A DNA stretch of 64,000 nt from Chelonoidis abingdonii (Eukaryota; Chordata; Testudines; Testudinidae). A program made the position numbers and the translations under genes. Below, piece after piece: positions 53,876 to 63,817 of this stretch (its first letter is position 1; each line of letters begins with the position of its first letter). Under the pieces are notes generated by a model. The model saw nothing but the letters and a program-made list of their open reading frames with translations. It searched no databases and was not told where the DNA came from. The DNA lies in the NCBI RefSeq assembly GCF_003597395.2, contig NC_133773.1, positions 62,055,933 to 62,119,932 of the forward strand, written 5' to 3'.

Positions 53876-54671
53876 ACTTAACTCTACTCTCCTGTGACCA
53901 TGCACCATGATATTTAACTACATGATTACATACTGTACTCTTTTCCACATGACACCTTCCTCGTTCAGGGCACAGAATGGACAGTGCTGTATGTGATCAT
54001 GTAATTAAAGACTCTATCATAACACATACCCTAGTGCATATCTGAATCATAATGCAACTTTAATTCTGGTATTTCCTAACTTTTGAGTGTTTGACTTTGC
54101 AACCCTTTAATGTGGCTTTTGTATGTAAGCTTCTAGATGTGTGTGTGTTGTTTTTTTTTAGTACTGATAAAATGAATTGTCATGTATATTATTCCCCCAG
54201 TGTGGATCATCAGCAAGTTTGGTGCATTTATATCCACATCGGTTGAGCTAATGGAGTAAATAGGGTAATGTATGGACCAACCACTACCGAGAAATATAAG
54301 ACATACTTTTGCTGGTGGGTTTCCCAGCTATCCTCTGACAGCAGAGAGAGAATTTCTGGTGCTGGAGGGAAGTGTACTCTAGTCGTTACATATCCTTCTT
54401 TCCCCATCCCTATCCTTTTCTGCTTCTGGGCCCTAGCATGTATCTGTGCAATCTTTCTCTGCCCCACAGTCCCCTATCCCTGCCCCAAAGCCTGACTTTA
54501 CACATCCTCTGCATCCAAGTCATGCTATTCTCCTCTATGCTGGCTGGGCACCAGCAGGAAGAGGCTGAGAGCGTAGGAAAGACAATCTCCCTGCTCTCAG
54601 TTCCTGTGCCTGACATAATAGCAGCTCTCAGCAGCTGCAAGGAGTAATTACAAAGAAAGGGCTGCTCAGTC

Positions 54672-54758
54672 AGGTCATGTGAGGTGAAAATTGGGGTACA
54701 CAAGGCAAATCAGACTCCTCAAAAGGGTACAGTGGACTGGAAAGCTTGAGAACCACTG
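54672..54758. mobile_element. Right-end fragment of Charlie-like hAT element
   Basis: GGCAAATCAGACTCCTCAAA, AGGGTACAGTGGACTGGAAA and GCTTGAGAACCACTG match the right end of the element at 8820-9231. The left part is missing. Confidence 0.7.
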
Positions 54759-55316
54759 TGTTAAATGAGATAAAACCAAAGTTTGGTACAGTAGTTTAAA
54801 GCTCCCATGGCTTTTTCTTGTAGCTATAATAGGGGTGCTACTCTGGATATCTGAAAGGCTAACGTTCTGGACACCCTGCAGGCCAGAACCACTACATGTA
54901 ATCAGGCAATATGTGGAAGCTTGGTTGGTCACTTTCTACTGTGTGGCTAATTAAAGAACTCAGCTTTCCACAAACTACTACTCTGAGTATAAATTTTTAT
55001 GAGTGACATATCTGAATATTTGGATGCTAATATTTTAATTGTATTGTTAAATTATTAACCTTAATTTGGGATATGCCAGATTATGTTCCACATGTATTTT
55101 ATGACTTTAAAACCTAACTTTGTACTTTTGGATCCTTGAAGTATTATACCCAGATGTATAGGCACTCTTTCCTTAATGTGGGTATTAGATAATTTCAAAA
55201 TTAGCTTTAATTTTTACGGTAGGCACTTTCCTATGCTTAGCTATGAAAATCAGAGGCACCCTGAGGGAGGTGCGTGTAATTTTTGGAGACCTATACGGAG
55301 AACAAGCAGCCCCAGA

Positions 55317-55353
55317 TGAGTCAGGGAAATTAATTCTGGCAATTTTCACGTGA
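55317..55353 (+). promoter_or_regulatory. AP-1 and E-box consensus sites upstream of MND1
   Basis: TGAGTCA at 55317-55323 matches AP-1 exactly; TCACGTGA at 55346-55353 is an 8-bp palindromic E-box (USF/MITF/TFE type). Both lie about 350 bp upstream of the MND1 start codon. Short motifs like these occur by chance, so a function is only suggested by the promoter-proximal position. Confidence 0.3.
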
Positions 55354-55564
55354 TGTACGTTTTGAATTGGAGTGTGTAAAAACCTGATTGTGGGGCTGCA
55401 CCCAGGGGCCAGGAGGGAGAGAAGAGGAGGAGGAGGGGGGAGGTTAAACGAGGCAGGAAGACGCAGAGGGAGCAAAGGCTAAAAGGTCTGGTCTGTACCC
55501 GCTCCCCCTCTGGAGGCGGCAGGCGGCGCTGTGAGCCGCGGAAGCAGAGCCACCCCCACCTTAG

Positions 55565-55572
55565 TTTCCCGC
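55565..55572 (+). promoter_or_regulatory. E2F consensus site
   Basis: TTTCCCGC matches TTTSSCGC exactly. Its place in the CpG island just upstream of MND1 fits a cell-cycle-linked or meiosis-linked gene, but binding is not shown. Confidence 0.4.
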
Positions 55573-55683
55573 TGCCCTTTGCCTCCCGGCGGCGGCGCGG
55601 AAATCAAATTTCGGCGCCTGGCCCGGCCCTCAGCGCCGCCGCCCCCCGGGCCTGACTCCCAGCTCCAGCGGGAAGGAGGCGAC

Positions 55684-55686
55684 ATG
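55684..55686 (+). CDS. MND1: MND1 exon 1: start codon only
   Basis: The coding part of exon 1 is a lone ATG followed directly by GTAAGC. The next exon begins TCCAAGAAAAAG (Ser-Lys-Lys-Lys), giving MSKKKGLS, the known MND1 N-terminus. The context GGCGACATGG has G at +4 but C at -3... the -3 base reads G of GAC, so it is a good Kozak match. The 5' UTR lies in the CpG island; its start is not known. Confidence 0.9.
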
Positions 55687-58600
55687 GTAAGCGGCGTTCG
55701 GTCCGGCTCCTTCCGCCCGGGAGCCGCGGACCCTCAGCGGGCGGCTGCTGGGGCGTCCCTGCGGGAACCGCGCTCAGCCGCTAGCGCGGGTGGGCGGGGA
55801 CTGAGGCTGCCCGAGGCGCTGCTCGGGTTATGGCCTGGGTGCGCCGAGGGGATGATTGGGGAGCCCGTGGCCGCCTGGCCGCCCCATGCACTGGACAGAC
55901 GGGGTGCGCCCGGAGCCGCTTTGTCTGTGTTGAGCTATGCTAGAAACGGTCTCCCCCGGAGTCAGACCCGGGCCGCAGCGCCACGGCCCTGGCCCGGCGT
56001 GTGCGGTCCGCGAGCGGAGCATGCAGCCCCCACGCTCACTCTTAGGGGCCCCAGATCGGCTTCTTTAGTCGTCTTATGTCGGCGGGGCGCAGTCGGACAA
56101 CAACCAAGTCGTTACAAGTTTAGTGTAACCCAATTCTAAACACCAGGCTTCGTATTGGAGGAGAAAATGCGGACTTTTAATGGGATTTCATGGGATGTAA
56201 TTAACTTGCGGAACTCACTACCGCAAGATCTCATTGAGGCCCACAGCTTAACAAGATGGGGGGAAAAAAAAGGGGCTCCACATTTATTGGCATAAGGAGT
56301 ATCCCCACCCTGGTTATGTTATGTAGGGCATGAAATAGCCACCACTTTCCAGAGGTTAGGAAGAAACATCCACAATGAGCAGATTATCTCATGATTGTCC
56401 ATTACTGGGTTTTTTTGTGTCTGTATTTGGTGCCCTGTCCTGCCAAAGACAGGATACTGGAGTAAATGGACTGATTTAGTCAGTATGGCAATTCCTTATG
56501 TATGGCAGTTCCAGCTTCTTTCATAATAATTAGTTGTGATATCACCAATATAAGTATGTGGCAGAGATGAATAAATCAGATGGGAGGAGTTTATGTAAAA
56601 AATATACACAATTTAACAAAGGCTTTAGTCAAATAAACTTTTATTACAATGAATCATATTGTTTTAGCTTGATGCATAAGTGAATGCTGAATAAAGTAAC
56701 TTCCAAAATTAAGATTTTGTACAATATAATTTAAAAAAAATCCAAAGCAGTCTCGCCCTTGTCCAGATGATAAATTCAAACATTTGTTGCTTTTGCATAT
56801 TACCTGTTTGAAAGTGAAAAAGCTGTGAAACTGACAAGAATTCCATCACTTTCACTCTGCTGAAGCTTTGATATGATATGGGTAGCTGAGGCAAGGCCTG
56901 ATCCTCCTCTGCCAGAGTCATATGCTACCTACCTTTTCTAGGAACTCACCAAATTCACTTTCCCACTATGAGCGTTTATGAAGATTATGCAGAATATTTT
57001 CCAGTACATAATCTGATGCAAGTGATGAGCTACCACTTTTTTCTTATGGGCTTTAAAGGGATGCTATCAATTTAAAAAGTCACATTTCTGTTTAGAAATA
57101 TTTTATATCCTAGTAATTAATATAATTGAAAGAGACTGGAGAAGAAAATACTTTTCAGTTTTACTTTTCTGTATTATACAGCACTTTGTATATAATCAGT
57201 TCCAGTGTGTCCCTATATATTCAATCAGTTTCCCCTGCTAATTGTTTGACGCAGCATGATGAAAAGAAAAATATTTGAAAAATGGAGCACAGGATCTGTT
57301 CCAAGAGGCAGGGCTGGCGCTAGGATTTCTGACGCCCTAGGCGCCGGGACATTTCGCCGCCCCCCGCGCGGGTCTCGCGGCTCCGGCGGAGCTACCGCAG
57401 GCATGCCTGCGGCAGGNNNNNNNNNNNNNNNNNNNNNNNNNNNNNNNNNNNNNNNNNNNNNNNNNNNNNNNNNNNNNNNNNNNNNNNNNNNNNNNNNNNN
57501 NNNNNNNNNNNNNNNNNNNNNNNNNNNNNNNNNNNNNNNNNNNNNNNNNNNNNNNNNNNNNNNNNNNNNNNNNNNNNNNNNNNNNNNNNNNNNNNNNNNN
57601 NNNNNNNNNNNNNNNNNNNNNNNNNNNNNNNNNNNNNNNNNNNNNNNNNNNNNNNNNNNNNNNNNNNNNNNNNNNNNNNNNNNNNNNNNNNNNNNNNNNN
57701 NNNNNNNNNNNNNNNNNNNNNNNNNNNNNNNNNNNNNNNNNNNNNNNNNNNNNNNNNNNNNNNNGGGCGCCCTGGGCTGCCGCGGCTGCGCACTGACCCC
57801 GGGGGTGCCCTAAGCTGCCGGGCTGCCGCGGCTGCGCACTGACCCCGGGGGTGCCCTAAACTGCCGGGCTGCAGGCAGTGGCCGCTGCAACCATTTAAAA
57901 AATTTTGGGGGGGCACTGCTTTTTGGCGCCCCTAAATCTTGGCGCCCTAGGCAACCGCCTAGTTCGCCTAAATGGTTGCACCGGCCCTGCCAAGAGGTGA
58001 ATATAGCTGAACCTCTTGGTAATAGTAACTATAATATAATTAAATTGAACATCCCTATGGTGGGGAAAACACTACAGCAGCCCACCATGGTAGCATTTGA
58101 TTTCAGAAGGGGGACTACACAAAAATGAGGAAGGTAGTTAAACAGAAATTAAAAGGTACAGTGCCAAAAGTCAAATCCCTGCAAGCTCCATGGAAACTTT
58201 TTAAAGACACCATAATAGAGGCTCAACTTAAATGTACACCCCAAATTAAAAAAACAGAGAGAACCAAAAAAGTGCCACGTGGCTAAACAACAAAGTAAAA
58301 GAAGCGATGAGAAGCAAAAAGGCATCCTTTAAAAAGTGGAAGTTAAATCCTAGCAAATGAAATGTAAAAATATAATTAGGAAGGCCAAAAAGAATTTGAA
58401 GAACAGCTAGACTCAAAAAGTAATAGCATTTTTTTTTTTTTAAGTACATCAGAAACAGCAATCCTGCTCATCAACCAAGGGGGCCACTGGATGATTGAGA
58501 TGCTGAAGGAGCACTCAAGGACGATAAAGCCATTGCCAAGAAACTAAATGAATTCTTTACTTCAGTCTTCATGGCTGAGGATATGAGGGAGATTCCCAAA

Positions 58601-61600
58601 CCTAAGACAATCTTTCTAGGTGACAAATCTGAGAAGCTGTCCTGACTGAGGTATAATTAGAGGAGGTTTTGGAACAAATTGATAAACTACACAGTAATAA
58701 GTCACCAGGACCACATGGTGTTCACCCAAGAGTTCTGAAGGAACTCAAATGTGAAATTGCAGAACTTCTAACTGTGATATGTAACCTATCATTTAAATGA
58801 GCTTCTGTACCAAGTGACTGGAGGATAACTAATGTGACGCCAATTTTTAAAAAGGGCTCCAGGGCGATCCCGGAAATTGCAGACCGGTAAGGCTAACTTC
58901 AGTACTGGACAAACTGGTTGAAACTATCGTGAAGAACAGAATTGTCACAGATACAGATGAACATAATTTGTTAGGAAAGAGCAAATGTGGTTTTTGTAAA
59001 GGGAAATCATGCCTCACCAATCTACTAGTATTCTTTGAGGGGGTTAACAAACATGTGGATAAGGGTGATCCATTGTATATAGTGTACTTAGCTTCAGAAA
59101 GCCTTTGACAAGGGCCTTCACCAAAGGCTCTTAAGCAAAGTAAGCTGTCCTCGGATAAGAGGGAAGGTCATCTCGTGGATCAGTAGCTGGTTAAGAGATA
59201 GAAAACAAAGGGTAGGAATAAATGGTCAGTTTTCAGAATGCAGAGAGGTAAATAGTGGTGTCCCCCAGTGGTCAGTACTGGAACAAGTACTATTCAATAG
59301 ATTCATCTGGAAAAAGAGGTAAACAATGAGGGGGCAAAATCTGCAGATGACACAAAGCTACTCAAGATAGTTAGGGACCTCACAAAACTGGGTGAGCAGA
59401 CAACAAAACGACAGACGAAATTCATTGTTGATAAATGCAAAGTAATGCATGTTGGAAAACATAACAACAACTATACATATAAAATGATGCAGTCTAAATT
59501 AGCTGTTACCACTCAAGAAAGAGATCTTGGAATCCTTGTGGATAGTTCTCTGAAAACATCCACTCAATGTGCAGCGGCAGTCAAAAAAGCCAACAGAATG
59601 TTGGGACTCATTAAGAAAGGAATAGATGATAAGACAGAAAATAGCACATTGCCTCTATATAAATCCATGGTACACCCACATCTTGAATACTGTGTGCAGA
59701 TGTGGTCGCCCCATCTCAAAAAAGATATATTGAAATTGGGAAAGGTTCAGAAAATGGCAACAAAAATGATTAGGGGTATAGAATGGCTTCCATATTAGGA
59801 AAGATTAATAAGACTAGGACTTTTCAGCTTGGAAAAGGGACGACTAAGGGGCGATATAATAGAGGTCTATGAAATCATGACTGGTGTGGAGAAAATAAAT
59901 AAGGATGTGTTATTTACTCCTCATAACACAAGAACTAGGGGTCACCAAATTAAATTTATAGGTTTAAAACAAAAAAAAGGAAGTATTTTTTTCATACAAT
60001 GCACAGTCAACCTGTGGAACTCCTTGCCAGAGGATGTTGTGAAGGCCAAGGCTATAACAGGTTTCAGAGAAGAACTAGATAAATTCATGGAAGATAGGTC
60101 CATCAATGGCTATTAGCCTCTATTTGCCAGAAGCTGGGAATGAGTGACGGGATTGATCCCTTAATGATTACTTGTTCTGTTCATTCCCTCTGGAGCACTG
60201 GCTTTCACCACAGTCGGAAGACAGGATACTGGGCTAGATGGACCTTTGGTGTTCTTATGGTTTTAATAAAGATAATGTGAGTGTTAAACCACAACATTGG
60301 AAAGGTGATTTGAAGGGAGATACAGTATCTGAAAACTACTCTAACTTGTATTTTAAAATGGCCTAAATTTCATATTGGCTATGTCATTTTAACAAGAAGG
60401 AAAGAACAATATTCACGGAAGTAAATGAGTCAGACAAAAAGCATAAGTCTCACACTATAGACTAAATAGTAGAAATCACTCTTTCAACTACTTTAAGGAC
60501 AATTGGGCATTGGTACCAACTACCAAGAGACTGGAATTGCCATTTCTAGAGTTAGTAAGGCAAGACTGACAAGGAACTGTAGGGATGTAGTAAAATGCAT
60601 TGAAAACTACCTTGCAGTGAAGTGAGGTAGGGGATGAACTAGATTATACAACAAATCAGTCCCAAACTTAATCTTTGAAACAATTGATATATTTTGAATG
60701 GATTAGCCTGGCATGGTTTTCCTTTGTGAAGAAGTCCTGTTTTAGGAAGTATTGTGGTATAGTAGAGTGTTAAGGGAGATGTCAAGGAAATGCTTTTTCT
60801 AGATGTGAATTCTGAATGAAATGTTAATTCTAAAGATGGTATTAAAGTACTGAATATATGTTCTATTGTAGTCCAAGAAAAAGGGACTGAGTGTTGAAGA
60901 GAAGAGAACTCGTATGATGGAAATATTTTTTGAAACAGTAAGTAACTGTTTTAATTATCATATATGTCCTGGCCATTGGGAGCATCCATAAGGAGCCAGA
61001 GAGACTGAGTGGCCCAGGTAAGGGACTGTGATTCCGGAGTCTTTGGTTCAGTTCCTGGCTCTGCCACGGTCCTGCTGGGTGACCTTGGGAAGTCAGTTCC
61101 CTGCTCTGTGCCTCAGTTTCCTCATGTGTAACATGCAGATAATGATACTGCTCTCCTTTATACAGTACTTTGAGAGTGACTAAATGAAAAGTGCTATACA
61201 GTAACTCCTCATTTAATGTTGTTTCAATGTTACGTCCCTGCTCAATTAGGGAATGTGCTCCTTTAAAGTTGTGCAGTGTTCCCTTATAATGTCATTTGTC
61301 TGGTTGCTTGTAAGATTCTGTGGAAGTGCAGCGACTTTAAAAGGGAGCATTGCACAAGTTCTTCTTTTCTGCCTCCTCCTCCTCCCTCCCAGCGCTTCCC
61401 CCTTAGGACTTTGGTGGGGGGAGGAGGGATGTGGTGTGCTCTGGAGAAGAGGTGGAGTGGGGATGGGAAGAGGTGGGCCTGGAGTGGAGCGGGGACAGGA
61501 AGAGGCGGGCCTGGAGCATTCCTGGCAAAATCTGAGCCTGTTCTCTGGGGAAGCTACTGCTGGTGCTGCAAAGGTGCTTCCTAGCGTCCTTGCCTGCAAG

Positions 61601-63286
61601 GGCACTTCCCAACCACAGTACAGTACTGTATAGTATAATACCTTTTTTCTGCCTCCCCCCCCCCCCCAAATTTCCTTTGAACCTAACACCTCCCCACGTT
61701 TACATTAAATCTTACTGGACAATTGGATTTGTTTAACATTGTTTCATTTAAAGTTACATTTTTCGGGAACATAACTACAACGTTAAGTGAGGAGTTACTG
61801 TGTTACTATTCTTCATTAACGTACCATAAGGGAAAATACCTTTGATTCCATCAAACTGTAAAAGATTTTAGTCAGCTTCATTTTTCCTAGGACACACTGG
61901 CCTTACTTGCATTTGTGAAAATATCATTTGCTGATCAAAGGTGTTAGTGAGAGGTGCAGAAGAGCTTGTGCTAAGTAGAGTTTTGGATACTCTTTTAGTT
62001 AGATTGTTCGGCAACAGTTCAACTGAACTTTTGTTGCTTTCTTTGTCAGCAGTGGATTAGTTATTGACAGTTAAGTGGAAAACCAAAAAGGTTTATTTTT
62101 TGTTTAGTGCAACGTTTTCACATTTAGGTACATAGTCAGGAAATCCAAGGTTAGATTTCCCATAACATCATTATTAATTGCTGCGGACCGGCTTGTGCTG
62201 TATGTACTTCTGTGTGGTACTTCTCAAACCTTTTCCTGTAAAGGTGCTGGCATGTGTAGTAGAGATGGATGCACAAAGCCTTCTGACCGGGTACCTTAAT
62301 AACCTCTAGTCCATATGTGAGGGAGCAGCAAAGTAAAATTAAATAGGAATTTGGAACATTTTCAGTATTTGCTTTGTTCCTCAGATTCCAAATCTCGTCA
62401 GTTTCACTTTGCTGCCACAGAAGGCAGAGAGGGTAGTTAGGGATGCTCAAATTTGACAGTATGGGAGAGGGATGAAACTGGGAAATAGGAAAGGGAAGGA
62501 TGAGAATGCGCCTAAAAGAGAGCGATGGAAGTGGGAGAGAAATGGAGCTCCAACTCAGAGACACCTTTGTGTTTGTGACATAACTGAAATATTATTTTTT
62601 TGTTTGTTAAAATAAATTTATAGTGATGCTGCAGTGCAAAAGCAGCTAGACTAGGAGCTGAGGATCTGGCCACAGCGCTCTTTGCCCTGAGGAGCTAGCA
62701 GTCTAAATTTAGGCATGAAGCAATTAATTAGAGTAACAAAGAAACACTGGAGGAAATAACAAAGCCTACAACAAAATAAAATCACTTTTTATTTTCAAAT
62801 ACTTTAGCTCTATCTTGAGGAGCATGCAGTATTTTTCCTGGAGAAATGAAAAAATACATTAGATATGCTACTTGCAGGGACGGCTCTATACATTTCGCCG
62901 CCCCAAGCAGGGCGGCATGCCGCGGGAGGCGCTCTGCCGGTCACTGCTCCTGCAGCTCCAGTGGACCTCCCGCAGGCATGCCACCGAAGCCGCAGGACTA
63001 GCGGACCCTCTGCAGGCATGCCGCAGGGGGTGGCCTGCCTGCCACCCTCCCGGCAACTGGCAGAGTGCCTCCCGCGACATGCCGCCCCAAGCAGGCGCTT
63101 GGTGTGCTGGGGTCTGGAGCCACCCCTGGCTACTTGTGTATGTGTTGGGATTAATTTAGTAAAGAATGTAGACATGACTTAAATGAGACTGTCATTCAGA
63201 GGTGACGTGCCTTTTGTATTTTGAACAGAAAGATGTGTTCCAGTTAAAGGATATGGAGAAGATTGCTCCGAAAGAGAAAGGAATTA
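55684..63286 (+). CDS. MND1: MND1 coding region, first three exons, 3'-partial
   Basis: Meiotic nuclear division protein 1. With HOP2 (PSMC3IP) it forms a nuclear heterodimer that stabilises the RAD51/DMC1 presynaptic filament and promotes homologous duplex capture in meiosis (family knowledge). Exons 55684-55686, 60872-60937 and 63229-63286 give M, then [18 protein letters not shown]..., then [19 protein letters not shown], residues 1-42 plus one base of Thr43, in line with human MND1 (205 aa). All junctions are GT-AG and in phase. The rest of the winged helix and the leucine-zipper coiled coils lie beyond the window. It follows TRIM2 in the same orientation, as in mammals. Confidence 0.95.
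56155..56510 (+). mobile_element. Old CR1 LINE 3' end
   Basis: Contains AACTCACTACCGCAAGATCT, the AAAGACAGGATACTGGAGTA / GGACTGATTTAGTCAGTATG 3' motif and ATTCCTTATG near the end, as in CR1 3' regions. It lies directly after the MND1 CpG island. Diverged. Confidence 0.65.
57417..57764. other. Assembly gap (348 N)
   Basis: A run of 348 N within a GC-rich hAT-like element. The right edge runs into a tandem repeat, the likely reason for the gap. Open frames crossing the gap are meaningless. Confidence 0.99.
57776..57867. repeat. 46-bp tandem repeat, two copies visible
   Basis: GCACTGACCCCGGGGGTGCC recurs with a 46-bp period (57789 and 57835), as does the neighbouring GGGCTGCCGCGGCTGC. More copies may lie in the gap. 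Confidence 0.85.
60872..60937 (+). CDS. MND1: MND1 exon 2
   Basis: A 66-bp exon of 22 codons, residues 2-23: [18 protein letters not shown] then FFET. It is the basic N-terminal stretch and first helix of the winged-helix domain that binds DNA with HOP2. Acceptor TTGTAG, donor GTAAGT at 60938, exact codon phase at both ends. Confidence 0.96.
61005..61198 (+). repeat. MIR-like SINE
   Basis: Head AGTGGCCCAGGTAAGGGACT, then TTCAGTTCCTGGCTCTGCCA, GGTGACCTTGGGAAGTCAGT, TGCCTCAGTTTCCTCATGTG and GTACTTTGAGAGTGACTAAA in MIR order. Plus orientation. A TIR element is inserted at or next to its 3' end. Confidence 0.65.
61199..61800. mobile_element. TIR DNA element, possibly mariner-like
   Basis: Ends CAGTAACTCCTCATTTAATG and (reverse complement) CAGTAACTCCTCACTTAACG. 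The left flank is TA and the right flank TG, so a TA duplication with one change is possible. The GC-rich middle and a C13 run (61655-61667) are non-coding. Confidence 0.7.
62875..63128. mobile_element. GC-rich palindromic hAT-like element, copy 5
   Basis: Starts CAGGGACGGCTCTATA, ends GGAGCCACCCCTG, with perfect 8-bp duplications GCTACTTG (62867-62874, 63129-63136). CGGCATGCCGCGGGAGGCG near the left faces CGCCTCCCGCGACATGCCG-like sequence (opposite strand) near the right. Non-coding. Confidence 0.87.
63229..63286 (+). CDS. MND1: MND1 exon 3
   Basis: A 58-bp exon: residues 24-42, [19 protein letters not shown], plus the first base of Thr43. It continues the winged-helix domain. Acceptor is TTGAACAG, donor A|GTGAGT at 63287. 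The next exon, expected to read TAMSVKEVLQ by homology, lies beyond the window. Confidence 0.95.
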
Positions 63287-63377
63287 GTGAGTATAAACGC
63301 TTTTTCTCCCTAAAACTTGTTTAGACATTGAGAATTGTTTTGTGGATCCGTCACACTGTGTGAATTTTTATGTTTTT

Positions 63378-63404
63378 ACCCACGAAAGCTTATGCCCAAA
63401 TAAA
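63378..63404 (-). repeat. Dispersed turtle repeat, short fragment
   Basis: ACCCACGAAAGCTTATGCCC followed by AAATAAA matches the middle of the family in reverse. Confidence 0.6.
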
Positions 63405-63817
63405 ACTATTTATAACAATAATGTTAAACAAAAGAAAAAAATACCAAGCTGCAAGTGGTACTGGTTTGTCATGGTGGCCTAGCCAAGTGTAACTTTGGAA
63501 ACTGTATGTTTTATGCACACACATCCCAACCCTATGTTACTAGTAGCTGTAACTAATTTTGGGCATTAAGGCCAACATTTTCAAGTGCTGATGTCTGAAA
63601 TCTGGAACCTGTATCCCTAGTTAACTACCTAAGTACATGGCATGATTCTCAAAGGAGCTGAGCACCTACTGAAGTCATTGCTGAGCACCCACAGCTTTCA
63701 TCTCTGAGAATCATGCTATATGTTTAGATGCTTAACTAAGGATTTAGGTGTCCAATTTCAGTTACCCACATCTTAAAATTTTGGTACATACATATACACA
63801 ATCAAACTCTCTGTTAA

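Larger units (their letters stand above)
52016..55380. other. TRIM2-MND1 intergenic region
   Basis: About 3.4 kb between the probable TRIM2 3' end and the MND1 CpG island. It contains a minus-strand tRNA-derived SINE (52126-52286), an old dispersed repeat (53742-53875) and a right-end fragment of a Charlie-like element (54672-54758). A palindromic E-box TCACGTGA (55346-55353) and an AP-1 consensus TGAGTCA (55317-55323) lie near the right end. No gene was seen. Confidence 0.75.
55400..56080. promoter_or_regulatory. MND1: CpG island and promoter region of MND1
   Basis: A sharp rise in G+C and CpG density around the first MND1 exon, against an AT-rich background. No TATA box is seen, which fits a CpG-island promoter. 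It carries a perfect E2F consensus TTTCCCGC at 55565-55572, about 110 bp before the ATG. Long open frames across this island in several frames result from the lack of AT-rich stop codons and are not genes. Confidence 0.8.
57309..57989. mobile_element. GC-rich palindromic hAT-like element, copy 4, with assembly gap
   Basis: Starts CAGGGCTGGCGCTAGG, ends GGTTGCACCGGCCCTG, flanked by perfect 8-bp duplications CCAAGAGG (57301-57308, 57990-57997). Its right end is nearly the same as copy 1 (CCTAAATGGTTGCACCGG). Much of the interior is unknown (N). It sits inside a CR1 copy. Confidence 0.85.
57250..60262 (+). mobile_element. CR1 LINE, reverse transcriptase part, interrupted by a hAT element
   Basis: About 2.3 kb of CR1 open reading frame 2, broken by stops and frameshifts, plus the 3' end (GACAGGATACTGGGCTAGAT, GGACCTTTGGTGTTCTTATG). 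Open stretches give [20 protein letters not shown] with [12 protein letters not shown] (59445-59798) and [17 protein letters not shown] (59829-60116), typical of the C-terminal part of CR1/L2-clade reverse transcriptases. CR1-like sequence seems to extend to both sides of the hAT element at 57309-57989, so the start near 57250 is approximate. Confidence 0.8.
55687..60871 (+). other. MND1: MND1 intron 1 (5.2 kb)
   Basis: Starts in the CpG island. It then holds an old CR1 3' end (56155-56510), AT-rich DNA, and a CR1 copy (about 57250-60262) interrupted by a hAT-like element (57309-57989) with an assembly gap. The acceptor is TTCTATTGTAG. Confidence 0.85.
60938..63228 (+). other. MND1: MND1 intron 2 (2.3 kb)
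   Basis: Contains a MIR-like SINE (61005-61198), a terminal-inverted-repeat DNA element (61199-61800) and a palindromic hAT-like element (62875-63128) that ends 100 bp before exon 3. The stretch 61.8-62.6 kb shows nothing I recognise; 62620-62710 may be an old repeat. Confidence 0.8.

Noticed and set aside
55531..56139. Open frame of 202 codons across the MND1 promoter
   Set aside because: It runs through the CpG island, the MND1 ATG and its donor in a different frame; GC-rich DNA lacks stop codons. No domain is visible.
57256..57916. Long open frames on both strands across the gap
   Set aside because: They are mostly unknown residues from the N run.
61246..61689. Overlapping open frames on both strands in MND1 intron 2
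   Set aside because: All lie within the TIR element 61199-61800 and reflect its GC-rich interior.
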